DNA of 64,000 nucleotides, taken from Panorpa germanica (Eukaryota > Arthropoda > Insecta > Mecoptera > Panorpidae). A program made the position numbers and the translations under genes. The notes below the pieces were generated by a model. That model ran no database searches, was not told the DNA's origin, and worked only from the letters and a program-made list of their open reading frames with translations. Positions 1 to 12,107 of this stretch are shown one piece after another; within the stretch, counting starts at the first letter, position 1, and every line of letters starts with the position of its first letter. The stretch lies in assembly GCA_963678705.1 (NCBI GenBank), contig OY783207.1:9424001-9488000 (forward strand). The letters are read 5' to 3'.

Positions 1-85
1 ATTCAAAAAGAAATTTGTAAAATAGAATTATAAAATGTTAATTACGTCTAAAAAATGTTAGATAGTAGCTATGACGTGCGTGGTA
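1..85 (+). mobile_element. 3' tip of a non-LTR retrotransposon
   Basis: The first 85 bases match the last codons and 3' tail of the retroelement fragment found again inside LAP1 intron 2 (about 43,740-43,830). The reading frame ends in the same residues, ICKIEL then stop, and is followed by a similar AT-rich tail including a 'GCTATGACG' motif. Only the tail is inside the window; the body would lie to the left. Not functional as seen. Confidence 0.6.
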
Positions 86-3050
86 TATAGCAGGGCGTGA
101 GTAGGGCTGAGTAGGTTTATATGAGGTTTTGAATATGATCCTCATTTGAGCCTAAATATCGTAGTTTGTCCGATAACTGCCACATGTAGGCGCAAAGAGG
201 GAACAAAAATCCTATGTAAAAGATCCTCTTTTCGACCTGCATGAACCCAGAAAATTTTGACTCGGGTTACCACATTGCTTTTGCAAGTAGCAGTTTATGT
301 GTGGTGATATTATGAACAATGTTTCTAGTATACAGTAAGATAATGCACACCCTGTAAATTTTAGACGGTCCCATCTAATATTCAGGACACAGATGATGTA
401 GTTATTGAACTTGGACATATTGCAGGCTCACAAGTGCACGAGGTTACCCTGATCTATGAGATCTAGTCCGTCTGGTCAGTGGTCATGCCCTTGCTTCTTG
501 CGTCTTGGTTTTACTTGGCTCACTTCAACCCGTGTCGGCGTTCGTCGGACATGACTTATTCATCACTGTCACTTAGCCGAGCTAACCAGCGGATTGTTTT
601 ATTTATGACATGCCTATTCTTCTCCCACATACTGACACTGCGCGCCACCATCGTTTGCTGGTCGATAGTCGCTAGTTGTTGCAGCATGCAATCGCCATAC
701 TACTTGGCCAGAACACGTACTTCACTAAGATTTCTTCGTCTTGATCTACCTTTTGTCTTTTGTGTAGTAGTTGTCTAAAGGAATTGATTATGCTAACTAA
801 CACAATATGTATCTAAAACCACCGCGTGGTCATATCAACGCCCGCTAAATCTATTATTGATAATGTGAGTTTGACGTACACTGTTAAAAATATAAAGTTT
901 ATGCAATAATCAATCAAAAAATGAAATATACAAAATAATATGTTTTTTTAATGTAATATGTTAAATGCGGGTGCGGCAGCTTAACTTCCTTTTTTAAAAA
1001 CCGCGTCATTCGGTTGCTTGATGTCGTAGCGAAGCGCTAGTGGTCTCGTTCGAGAGGCGGGACAATAAAGTTTTATCCCGACACGGCGTGAGGAGTGTAA
1101 GTTTGCCGTTGAGATCTACTTTTTGAGCGAATGTTCTGTGCTCGCAATCCAGCACACCTTTTGGAATTGTTTTAATTTTTAAGACAAACAAAGACTTTGT
1201 TAAGACAAACTGCAAGAAGAACTGGAGTCAATCGGCCTGGGATTAGATCACTTCCAGCATTGAGGCACTGAGAGCACCACTGCGTTCGGCGCGCAAACCT
1301 ACTTCTGCCTTTTAACTTTCCGATCGTTCTGTGAGAAGAATTCTTTATGATTTCTATCCATACAAGATGGCGATTGTGCAGGAACTTTCTGAACGTTACA
1401 TCGCATTTTATTTTTAACAGTGTACATTTATTTGCATTATATATTTGTAATACGCCTGCTCCACTGAAAATAAGACACATGATAATTTTTTAAATATTAT
1501 ACAAAACATTTTGCGTTCTATATTAGGAAGTTGCATGTATGAATTTAAAATATCGTCGCATCAATTTGCATTTATTTGAGACCTAAACTTAAATTGAAAA
1601 TACATTGCGTTTGCTAAAGTTTTGCACTCTTTGTGAGTAATTTCATTTATACAATATCTAACAATCTTTATTTCATAAAAAAAAACAGTACAAAACAAAA
1701 GTGAATTTATTTTTAAATAATGTATTCCATGCATGAGCAATTCAACAAACTATAAATAGTTTATTCATATTTAAATTCAAATTCAATTAGGAAGTATTTT
1801 CAGTAAATTCCAGTTAGAGTTAAATGGAACAATCCTCGAGGCTAAAATTCTTGGTGGACTTTTGGACCGTACGAATTGAGCATTTGATATGAGCCAACGC
1901 TTCAAATAATACACGTGTATCACCAATATCCCCTTCCCTACTTGTTGTAGTAGCACCTAGACCTTGTGAGATACGAATACAAGCAGCAGCGCTGGGCATG
2001 AATCATGGTTCGTGGATTTATTTCAAAACGATGCATATTTTATCATGCAGTTTAATTAATATAGTTTAAATAAATTTATTTCACAAGATAGAACTGGCTG
2101 TGACTGTAGAAAAGACTGTGGTCTGGTGTTCTAGATGATCTATGGAAAATTTTCAGATTAAATATTTAAATTATATATATATGAGTATTTGCGTTGTATA
2201 CTTTTCATTCTAAAAAACAGATGTTACTTTTAAGTAACAAATAAGGAGCAGCGAAGCGATAAAGGCAGTTGTTCACAAATCTAATCTTATGAAGAATGTT
2301 ATGAAATCTTGCATCCAAACATTTAATATATTAGCGCAACAGCGTTAGCGTAATTAGCGCATGCATCATTTCAAAGAGTTAGTACTCATACCTCGCATTT
2401 CACTGAATGGTGTTCTGAAGTCGGAAGTAAAAGAATTGAATGGAACACCAGATTCAGAACGAGATTCTTTCCCATTGATATCAGCGAACACAATTACAGC
2501 TATAGGAAGGTCGTGAAGAACCCAGAGCGAGAGCAAGAGCGCATCCACTGATCCTATATATCCGCACATGCGTGTTCACTGTTCACCTATTACTCGTGCA
2601 GTTTGTTGTGTTTATTTTTGTGTAGGTATGTGCAACCATTCGTATTCACACCACTACTATTAAGCATTCGTACACGAACACGTATGTGTGGTCCAAGTCT
2701 AAGATTGAAGATGAGAGAATCAGAGATCGTTGTACACCAGTAGCATCCAACATGTTATTAAATGTATTGTTTAGAAAATTGAATCTGCCGATAATTAAAA
2801 TGGCACATGAGTGTGAACATGAAGACTACGATGAATCATAATTATTGTAAGACATGGCGTGGCATTTGCCCTTTGCATAAGAGGTAGTTTCAACCTAAAT
2901 GTGTTTCAATCTACTACGGTATGTTCGTATTCATAATATGGTTTATGCCGGTACCAAACAATGCTACGAATACCTTTCAACGTTGGACGCTTGATGATTG
3001 GACGCATCGTGTGGCCGATGCTGGAACTAAGTGTGTTCAACGTTCACGCC
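86..3050. other. AT-rich intergenic DNA, no gene recognised
   Basis: Both strands are closed by frequent stops; the longest open frames (about 100 codons at 479-778 and 1172-1480) have no motif I recognise. The 480-780 block is GC-richer than its surroundings and its complement also reads as broken coding-like sequence (a stretch around QLATIDQQTMVARS), so it may be an old transposon scrap. No promoter or RNA gene could be supported. Confidence 0.5.
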
Positions 3051-3222
3051 TGCGGAGATTCGCTGTCAATGCCTCATTTCTTGATATTTATTTATGAAAA
3101 TTTCACAAAGTATTTTTCAAATGATATTTTTTCATGTTGTAAATATAGAAATAATTATATATTAACAATATCGTCAAAAAACATTATCGAAAATATGCTT
3201 TTTTTATCGATTTGTACCCATA
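3051..3222 (+). repeat. Dispersed repeat H, copy 1
   Basis: About 170 bp closely matches 11,934-12,107 in the same orientation, starting at a 'CTGCGGAGATT' motif and ending at an 'ATCGATTT' motif. No open frame or terminal inverted repeat is visible, so the class is unknown. Confidence 0.7.
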
Positions 3223-4310
3223 AAGTTTTCATATAATGTCGTGATATATACAACGGTAAATAAATTCGATTAATTATTATCCCTAAAACATCAGTTCCCA
3301 ACCCAATTGTACAAAATTTCATAACGTTTTACCGATGAGGCTTATAGCACAACTACAAGAAAATAATTGATTCGATCAGTAAAAGGTAGATTGACAAAAT
3401 ATGATTTACCTAATAACCGCTAGCTCGACACATAAATACGAGTATAAATGCTATTCTTTTCAAATGATCAAACTTCTTATTTGCTTTAGAAAAACGATCA
3501 ACGCTAAAGAAAGTTCGCTACGTGAATGCTGAGTGGGTACGCAGACCTGTAATTACGATTTTATTTCTCGTCTTCTCTTTTGGGATTACAAGGCACGTTG
3601 CGGGGGAAGGGGCACGGCAATGCATTTCCTTATAACTTATGGAATATTTTTCGTGTGAATCATGCATAAGGTCGCTGTCACACTGTAAGGGTTTGTTCGA
3701 TTGTTACCATTGTCTATACGCTGAATAACTTACTGTTTTGTTCGGAAATTTTAGTTCTTACTTACTTACTAGTTTCTCTCAGCATTAAGCGATGCACCGT
3801 CGAGTAAGGATGACGCTGGCGAAACTTCCTCTCACGATAAAGTATGTTTATGCGACTGCATCCTCGTAAAAAATCGTTGCAAGAGAGCGGTTGCAGTGTG
3901 AGAGGCCCTAAGTTAAACAATAAGGTTTTAATTCCCACCTCCTGATGTTGTTAAAACTACTTCCGCTTTGTGATTCTGCGCAGAACAGAGTCAGAGCGAC
4001 AAAAATCTTTAAACATCAGTTGATTTAATCAAGTTTTAAAAATGGAAAAAATGGAAGATAGATAACAAAACTATAAAAGTGAAAACGTTTTCAGAATATT
4101 AATTGGTGCTTTATTTTATTACAAAAATCCATTAATTTCATTCAGGATGTCGTTTATTTTATTTTTATATTCGTCCTTTTTTTCGGGTTTGAATTGAGCG
4201 TGGATTTGAATTTTAAAAACTATTTTTACATCTTGAACTCACTATATATCCTTTAGTATTATTAGATAATTTACGGCCTCAAGATATATGTGCGGGTGGT
4301 CCAATAACTT
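3223..4310. other. Intergenic DNA, nothing recognised
   Basis: No open frame, RNA gene or inverted repeat stands out. A moderately GC-rich patch around 3,780-3,910 has no coding signal I can support. Confidence 0.45.
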
Positions 4311-4580
4311 TAAATTCATACTTTTTATTTTTATACTGAAATTTGTATAGTGGCTGCAAAAACGGTTTTGAAAATTTCCTATTTCGTAAAGAAAAAAATG
4401 TTAAGGCCTTTGGCGTTCTCAGATTTTTGTCTGAATTTTTTTCACATTATAATAATTACACTGTTTAACTTAAATCATACTATCTTACCTGAAATCAAAG
4501 AAACGACGTTTATTATTTAAATTATCAATTTCTTTTTATCTAATTTTATTATAACCTAACAATATGTACAGTAAATTAAG
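4311..4580 (+). repeat. Dispersed repeat K, copy 1
   Basis: The left part (about 4,320-4,440) resembles 31,966-32,095, with shared blocks such as 'TTTGTATGGC', 'CTATTTCGTA' and 'TTTTGGCGT'. The right part (about 4,441-4,580) resembles 7,985-8,125, with the shared block 'ACACTGTTTAAC'. The two halves recur separately, so this is either one longer element with truncated relatives or two adjacent elements. Confidence 0.55.
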
Positions 4581-5291
4581 TCGACTAATGATTGCTTTGA
4601 ATTAATTGCTCTAAATCTAAAATACAACTCGCATTGGGTTGTAAACAACCCAATGATTCATCGTTACTTTGCTGACACTTCTGTCTGGAGGCGTCAAGCG
4701 CATTTCTCATTTCTTTTCAAGGAAATTTGCACTAAGAGTTGTAAAGAGAAAGTAGCGCGGTTAGCGGTTCGCTGGATGTTGGACTTAGGCGCAGGGAAGG
4801 GGGAACCAGTTGTTTGCGGATGTGTACAGCATCACGGATGCATCGCACCTTCTGGAGAAGCCGTGATGGTGAGGGGAAGGGAGTGAAGGATGGTGCAGAT
4901 TCGCAATGAATTTACTTTATATTAAATACAAAATATTTAGGGTCTGTTCAGTGTGAACAGACTGTTTTCGAAAAACAGAACTGTTTTAAAATAAAAAAAA
5001 AACTATTTAATTTTGTATACCAAAACTGTTTTCAAAACTATCTCTTTGGTGTAAAACGAGCATTAGGCAGCGTGGTAAACGACAAATATGAACCTTAGAC
5101 ATCATTAAAAAAACTGTTAACCAATTAAGTAGCCCTTGGTGGAAGTACGCCCCGACAAAATTCAGTACCATACATATCAGAATTGAAACACACACCTGGA
5201 ACATTATATTATCAACATATGTACAAAGTACAGTATATGGCATTCAAATACTTCCTCCCTTTACCGACGCCCCTCAACTTTGCTGTAAGAA
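4581..5291. other. Intergenic DNA with a GC-richer patch
   Basis: A 77-codon open frame at 4,653-4,886 lies in DNA richer in G+C than its neighbours. Its translation matches nothing I recognise and has no splice or start context to back it, so I do not call a gene. The rest is AT-rich filler. Confidence 0.4.
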
Positions 5292-5545
5292 CCCAGTAAA
5301 CATTTTGGAGTCACTTTGACATCATATTGAAGATGCGTCATGATTTTTTTGTCATAAAAGATTCATTTATAGTTCAGTTTCTCACATTTTCTCATATAAA
5401 ATGTCTACTTTATCGGCTACAGATGGCGAAATTACTCCACCTGTGGCAATACAAATGAAGATAAAGTTGATGCGAACTATAATTGAAGTGAAATAGTGAT
5501 AGAAACGTTACTAAATAGGGCACCTCACCAAATTGTTTACTGAGA
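5292..5545 (+). mobile_element. Tc1/mariner-like MITE B, copy 1
   Basis: A 254-bp element with terminal inverted repeats starting CCCAGTAAACATTTTGG at the left and matching (inverted) TTTACTGAG at the right. It is the same element as at 50,307-50,560 and 60,469-60,722. There is no transposase frame. The best-preserved copy has a TA target duplication, which suggests Tc1/mariner mobilisation. Confidence 0.8.
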
Positions 5546-6643
5546 AGAAATATACCATATAAAATAAACTGACATTAGAACATCTATATAATGGCAATTT
5601 CATATAAGTGTTAGTGACTATGTATGGGTTTTACTTACATACACATTCAAACGTAGTATATAAATACTAAATGAATTTAATATTAATTATTTATAACTGC
5701 TACATTTTTATTCTACATTTAATTTCTACGCTAATATAAATTGTTCTTTCTGTTAATTTATTAAAATAACATAAACACAAATTACACGCCATTTTTAATA
5801 TGATTACAAGTAGTAATTATTAAGAAAGTCGTCATTAAAGTTTCTCTAATAAATGCAAAAACAAAAGTTGTAAACCACTAGCATGTCTGACTTTCCAATT
5901 CTTTCATTCAGTTTTATTTTATTGAAAGATATTACCTATAATTAATTTCTAATTTCTAATTGAATAAAGTCTCGAATTAATAATAAACTATTTTATAAAC
6001 ATCTTGTATACTTAGGTAGAAAATGTAACATTTTAAATAGCTTGCAGTAAGCTAGAAAGTGTGAAACTATCACTGCGAGACATTGTTTTCTACCTGGGTG
6101 TGATGATGGAAATTGCAAATGAGAAGAAGCCGCTACGTTTCTTAATTTATGTGTAACTTATCGTAATATCCACTAAACATAAGTAAGAGGATCTAAATTA
6201 TGAGGAGGAAGAGGAATCAGAGGATGAAAACTATCGAAACAAAAGGAAAAGAAGAAGAACATTTAATCAACAAAAAATGATTTATGTTAAATGGCCCTTT
6301 TTTCAAAAGCTTGTATTCCTCTGCTATGCCCTGTCAATAATGGATCTTCAATCTAAGATCTCAGTTATCTGAAAGATGAATACTCATTAAAAATACTAGT
6401 TTTGTTTTAATCATATTTTTTCACATCCCGTCACTTTATTGTTGGTTACAGTCAAATGGAAATAAAACTTAAATTACAACATCATTTCTAAAAGATTTTG
6501 TTGTAATTAAAAACTTAAGCAAAAAATGATATTAGAATATTTTACTAGTATATTTCAGTGATGGTAAACCTATGGCACGCGTGTTACATCTACTACGTAT
6601 AACAACTTGCAGTTTCCAAATTGCACTAAATGAATAAGTTGAT
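5546..6643. other. Intergenic DNA with a charged coding-like scrap
   Basis: Mostly AT-rich with no gene. At about 6,199-6,310 a short frame reads as an acidic run (YEEEEESEDE) followed by a basic run (KRKRRRTF), which is not what random AT-rich DNA gives and may be a transposase or nuclear-protein relic. No flanking exon or start could be found. Confidence 0.4.
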
Positions 6644-7260
6644 AATGGACTTGTGTCCTCATTTTTTAGTGGTCGATTTTTCAATTGTTTATTGAAATTG
6701 ATGTTAGTAAATGTGTATTGGTGTGTCTATTTTATTAAATATCTAAATGTTGACGGAGATATAGCAATTAAAAGTTTGAATTGTAGTTTTAGCGCTAGAA
6801 ATGGTCGGCCATATTTTTATGCATTTTAACGTCAGTTATTTGTTGAGTAGGTCAGTGCTGTGGTAATGTTCTGTAGCTGTTGATAGTCAAATAATCAAGT
6901 CGAATCAAAGAATAATAAGTTTTTTATTTTATTTAACCCGGCTAAGGCAGACATAATATTGAAATTTGATTGTTCCTTAAAATAGCTGTAAATAATATTT
7001 GATATTTTGATATATAAATACATATAGCATTTATGATCTGTAAGGTTGGTAACCTTACACAAGGATTGTGATGTCACATGCACTTGGTATGTTTACAACG
7101 TTTTAATAATTAAAGAGACAAAATGACTTTTTAAATTGTTAATATCTCTTAACATATAAGGAGTTATTAAAAAGTAATTGAACATTTGAGGTTCTAGTAA
7201 CCCACTTTATCAATGTATAGTACACTTTTATAGAAATGAAGACATAGAACACAAGCCGTA
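6644..7260 (+). mobile_element. MITE A, copy 1
   Basis: A roughly 617-bp member of the commonest repeat family here. Its left end begins ATGGACTTGTGTCCTCATTT and its right end finishes with ACACAAGCC, the inverted match. Internal marks shared with the other copies are 'TTTTAGCGCTAGAAATGG', 'GTTATTTGTTGAGTAGG' and 'GATTGTGATGTCAC'. There is no transposase, so it is non-autonomous. Confidence 0.85.
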
Positions 7261-7806
7261 GTAGTGATTTAAACCAATTGCGTTAAAGATATTTCGCGCC
7301 ACCCTTTTTAGCATCCTTGGTTCTGATATTCGCTATCTTTATTCATCAGCAATGTTTATTTACCCGGCGGGTTCGTTCACCCAACTTGCCCCAGTGAACT
7401 CGCTGAGGTGAGCAGCACACTGACACTGCAGACTGCATCATACTCCCCTTACCCCGTTAAGATCATCAATACCGCGAAACCCTACTCAACAGCAAGATCT
7501 GCAGTCCTCTAGGTCGGTCGTCAACCCCGGGACTTTGCACTGCGCCTCCAAGCCTCCGGTCCTCCCTGTTATGATGTAATTCTCGTAATGCCTGTATAGT
7601 AGTACCACAAGCCGTGTGCAAGTATTGACCAAGTGGGTGAGAATGTATTCCCGTCCCGTATGGGAAGAGAAATGAATGGTGCTGAAATGGTGCAATCGCA
7701 AAAGCAAAAGAAATGCCAAGAAGTCCGCAATGAATTCGTGGATATTTTGTTTGTAACATTTTATCTAAAGTACCAGCCGCAACAACATAAGTTGACGTTT
7801 TTTAGG
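7261..7806. other. Intergenic DNA, mixed composition
   Basis: A GC-richer block at about 7,360-7,640 has open frames on the minus strand up to 97 codons with no recognisable domain. It directly precedes a retroelement coding scrap and may be part of the same decayed element. Confidence 0.4.
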
Positions 7807-7974
7807 ATGGATATGGATAAAGAGTGTAAAGAAAGGGAAAAAGAGTTAAAAAGAGAACTAAAGAGATGGAAGAGAGGAGAGTCAAGTAAAGAAGACTTCA
7901 AGAGGAAGCAAAGGGAATATAACGATAAGATGGAAGATAAAAAGAATGAGTTCAAAACAAAGATATATAAATAG
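7807..7974 (+). pseudogene. Retrotransposon ORF2-like fragment
   Basis: About 55 codons of highly charged sequence (for example ELKRELKRWKRGES and DFKRKQREY) end in a stop. Lys/Arg/Glu-rich linkers of this type occur in insect non-LTR retrotransposon ORF2 proteins between the endonuclease and reverse transcriptase domains. No catalytic motif is present and the frame upstream is not clearly related. A small host coiled-coil protein is the alternative but has no support from splicing. Confidence 0.4.
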
Positions 7975-7984
7975 TAATTTACAT

Positions 7985-8125
7985 ACACATTATAATAATT
8001 ACACTGTTTAACATAAATCATACTATCTTACTTGAAATCAAAGAAACGACATTTAAAGTTTGTTATTTAAATTGTCAATTCCTTTTTATCGAATTTTATA
8101 ATAACAATATGCACAGTGAGTTCTG
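7985..8125 (+). repeat. Dispersed repeat K, right-half copy
   Basis: Close match to 4,441-4,580 in the same orientation, sharing the block 'CATACTATCTTAC' and the following 'GAAATCAAAGAAACGAC'. No coding content. Confidence 0.65.
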
Positions 8126-8284
8126 TCGATTCGAAATATCAACTTTGTTGACCGTTGGCACACATTGCAATGAAAGTAGCTATACCTAATATATACCATT
8201 AGCTCATCTGACCAGATTGAAGTTATAATAACTCTAGTCAGTGTTACAAACTAAAGAAATATAATTTCTTTAAAGAAAAGCTTC

Positions 8285-8410
8285 AAAGAAAAACGAAATC
8301 AGACCAGAGAGGTGAAGACTTAAAACTCTGTATCTCCTATAGTTTTATTCCAATCGACTTCAAATTTTCACATAATAAACTTAATATGTTGTGCAATAAT
8401 ATAAATAAAT
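8285..8410 (-). repeat. Dispersed repeat I, partial inverted copy
   Basis: The reverse complement matches 16,080-16,205: shared 'GACCAGAGAGGTG' and 'CAATCGACTTCAAATTTT' blocks, then the same A/T-rich tail. It represents the left part of repeat I only. Confidence 0.6.
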
Positions 8411-10615
8411 AAAAATAAATGAAAACAGAAAGTTGAAACCTTAAACAACACCCTCCACTCCCCTTGAGTTATTTATATCTAGTAACTATAAAACCTACTG
8501 GAGTATAATATCCACTAGGATTTATACAGAGCTGCATTTACCGCTCATATTTTAACAGACAATTATATTCAAAAATTCATATTCATACAAATATAACGGC
8601 TTGTAATTAATTAAAATTAGGATAATTCAATACTGTTCTCTTAATTACCATTTAATTGATACGGTGAATATTATAATTTCATAAAGTAAACATCAGCTGG
8701 GTTCATTCTCCTCCTGGCTACATTCTGTGTACGCGGCTCTTCGACATCTCTTGTCCTCAACAGCGACATCTACAACGACATCAGACCTGCAGATTGATAA
8801 CTATCTCGTTTTATTTAAATACTTCTTATTTCACTTTTTGGTTATGTTAAATTTTTATGGAATTAAAATTCTTTTGTAAAATTTGAATAAATTTGCTTAT
8901 TTTAAATCTGAATATTTATGAATGTACGCATTTTAGAAAATATCACTGGTTTAAGCAATTCAATTTCAAATGGTAATTTATAAGTTAATTAGTGGTCGAC
9001 ACGTTCACACGTTTCTATCGGCCGATCTGTGCGACGTGCTAGTCACCACGTGATTACAATCAATCTAAAATAATTAATCCGGGCAAATAGATACAAAATT
9101 TGTAATTTTAACATTATACAGTGTGTCCCAATAATAACGCCAGAATAACAATTAACAAACTTTGTTCATTTAAAACGTTATGATGGTTGAACAAATTATT
9201 TTCCTGAAAGTATGCTTCAGTGTGCGTGTACAACTGTCAAGTTAAGGCTACTACAATAGGACAGCCGTATGTGCAATGCACTGTACAGTTAATGCGAAAC
9301 ACAAATACACTTTGAAATCAAATTGAATCATACAAATAGCACCTGATCTGATCGTGTAAAAAGGCCTTTATATAGAAAACAAGCTTTCGCTTAGAATTTC
9401 TTCTATGTTTTTACTACTTTCGCAATTTGATATTCCTGTCCTTCTCTTGCATATGTCTTCCTTCCTTTCTCCACTTAAGTGTTTATCACACATAATTAAC
9501 TCTTTCAGCTTTGTATAGCAGGGATCCACAAGCTTTTGACGTTCGAGGTCCACATTGAAGTATTGAAAGTATTACGCTTCCAGATTACGCTATCTGAGCT
9601 CCATGTGACCATTTTCAGTTCCCGAATATGAAGCGAGAAATATCATTTACATTATAGAAACTATCGACTTGAGAGGTTCGATACTTTTTGAAAGATATAT
9701 AAAAGGTAGAACAACACTTTACTATGGTTCAATAAATTGTCGAACGCAAAATTTTAAGCTGATGATCCAAATCCATTTCTATGAATAGATGATAGTGTAG
9801 GTATTGGTTTGTAGATGTCTTTACCTCCTATTGTACATGTTTGTATTATTATTTCTATCGTATTTTTCATTGAATTTTATTTTCAAGTTTTTTTTTAACT
9901 AGACTCGACCGTAGTTTGGGGACACCTGTTGTATAAAATGGAATTTGCATGTTAATTATAAATAACATATTATATGCAGATTACGGTAAATAGAAATACG
10001 ATTATATTAGGCATTTAAATTGTACCTGTCGCTGTCAAGTTGTTTCAATATTTGTTTCAAGTACCTATATACGAATTCCTGTTCTTGTCTTTGTCTTTCT
10101 TATCAAGAACCTTTTGTATAGAGTGAGACGGATGTAATGTGTCAAGTAGAAACAGCTGATGCGCAGAATTCAAAACATTCACTAATTGCTGTATGTAGTA
10201 GATAGTGTGATGATAGCTGATAATTATCATAGCTCATAATTATCTATTACCTTTGAAGTGGTCTTTTCAATTTACTCATTATCAAACGTTAATTGATGCT
10301 ACCAATTTCTGTTTGACGCATGCGCGTCATTCCTTACTTTTGCTAACTAATTATGTGACGAAATCTCTTTTTTTCTTAAAAAATAATTTAAAAATTGGAT
10401 AAAAGAAGAAATCGTTACATTACTGTAGAGCAAAAGCCAGGAATAAATCACTGATCGGTGCAAATAATAGAAAAGAAACTAAAAAGTTGCTATTATTATA
10501 ATTAGTGTATTATTATTTTTTATTTCAGATTTTGAGCCAATTCCAACGAAGGCACAACAACCTAGATGGCTTAAGTTATATTCCAGCCTAAAATACTACG
10601 GATTGTCAAAATGCA
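8411..10615. other. AT-rich intergenic DNA, no gene recognised
   Basis: Scanned on both strands; open frames are at most about 60 codons and without motifs. No tRNA-like A/B boxes, no terminal inverted repeats, and no tandem arrays beyond A/T homopolymers. Confidence 0.5.
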
Positions 10616-10705
10616 CCTTGATTTGTACCTAATAATATAATACATCGTCATCTGGATATACCCACAGTTAATGAAGAAATAGTGCTTAGATTACAGTTAA
10701 TGGGT
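10616..10705 (+). pseudogene. Non-LTR retrotransposon C-terminal scrap
   Basis: About 26 codons read NNIIHRHLDIPTVNEEI and onward, matching the pattern 'IH.DL.IPTV..EI' found near the end of ORF2 proteins of jockey-type elements in insects. The frame is not continued on either side. The call rests on pattern memory only. Confidence 0.45.
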
Positions 10706-11588
10706 AAGATTATTATGACATATTATAAGTCTATTACTACTTTCAGCCATAAATTAAGTTTTTAAGATGACTTTACTTCTTTTCATTTGTCTTCTTTAAT
10801 TCTTCCTGCCATGAACAATATATTGCATTTTATTTTACAACTACACTACTTTTTAAACAAGTATTATACATAATCATATAACGGAACAGAAACAAAATCT
10901 AATTTGATTTTCTATTTATTAATCACTCATTAACTGGTTGTTCACTTATTAAGCAAATGTTAACTTAGTTAATGCATTGTGGCTGTAGATCACGTGAAAA
11001 TCAAGATCTATTGATCACGTGCACATCAAGGGCCGTTTGTTGTCAATCATTTTGTTTATATGACACACTTTATTAATGATTTTTTATTTCTATATTAAAA
11101 TTTTGACACGTAAACATATATCTATTTATTAAATTAAACTATTTTTAATTTTTTTTAGATTACTTCCGGTTTTTTTTAATTAATTGCTACAGTCAGAGGA
11201 CTTGTGTTCCATGGCAAACAAAATATCTTTATCAAGTACTGTCATTATTAATAGACATGTCATGAAAAGAAATCCTTGGCTACTTGAATAGGAATTCAGA
11301 GAATTGGGTTGTGTATTTTGATTTTATAAAATTGTTTTCGATATTCGAAAAATTGTATATTTCCTCAGTTATTCATGTTTTCAAGATTGAGCGGGAAATA
11401 TCCCACACTGATAAATACTAGTAAAAATAGGATTGTTGTCAATTGTGACTAGATACAATTAATTACACGTGGGACCTATCCTAAAGGTAACGCTTAGTCA
11501 GATTTTATCGTGACATTGAGTATTGAAATCTGTATAATAATTAGTAATCGATTTCATTTATTTTTGTGTTCCACCTTTATTATATCAC
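10706..11588. other. Intergenic DNA, nothing recognised
   Basis: AT-rich. Two 'GATCACGTG' sites at about 10,989 and 11,013 lie about 24 bp apart around a short direct repeat, but nothing identifies them as regulatory. No open frame worth calling. Confidence 0.4.
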
Positions 11589-11780
11589 TCTCACACATAG
11601 CTTTTTTAGAGTCAGTGTCCTCTCTAGCTCAAAATCTTCTGCACCGATCCTGTTGAAATTTTGTGAACTCTTTCTTTACATAAATGCCGACGTAACGCTG
11701 TCGAGTTTTTTTTTTAATTTTAACGTAATTCAAAGTAACAAAGTTTCTGATTTTTTTCAAGAAAACTCAGTATTTTGACA
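11589..11780 (+). repeat. Dispersed repeat I, copy 1
   Basis: About 190 bp closely matches 16,231-16,415 in the same orientation, with shared 'CCTCTCTAGCTCAAAATCT' and 'CTTTCTTTACATAAATGCCG' blocks. No terminal repeats visible; class unknown. Confidence 0.7.
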
Positions 11781-11933
11781 TTTAAGTGCTGTAAAAATAT
11801 AAAAAATCAATAAAAAAAACTCGACAGGGTTACCTGCAGAAACTTATCAATTAATGAAATCATTTTGGGTTTTCGATTTCATAAAATTCAGTGATGAGTT
11901 ATGAGTGGCACCACAATGTTACTTTTTTTGTAA

Positions 11934-12107
11934 CGTCTGCGGAGATTAGCTGTCAATGATTCATTTCTTGATATTTATTTATGAAAACTTCAAAAGTATT
12001 CTTCAAATGTTATTTTATCATGTAGTAATTATAGAAATAATTATTTATTAACTGTGTCGTCAAATATCATTTTCGAAAATGTACTTTTTTTAATCGATTT
12101 AACCTTA
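11934..12107 (+). repeat. Dispersed repeat H, copy 2
   Basis: Partner of 3,051-3,222. Both begin 'CTGCGGAGATT' and share the 'TCATTTCTTGATATTTATTT' block. Confidence 0.7.

Noticed and set aside
479-778. 99-codon plus frame with hydrophobic C-terminus
   Set aside because: No splice or start context and no known domain; the opposite strand looks equally coding-like, so it is more likely transposon debris.
6895-7083. 62-codon frame recurring at 39,612-39,809
   Set aside because: The recurrence comes from both being inside MITE A copies; the frame is broken in other copies and is not a gene.
10980-11030. Paired GATCACGTG sites as a regulatory element
   Set aside because: Part of a short direct repeat in a gene desert, with no gene nearby to regulate.
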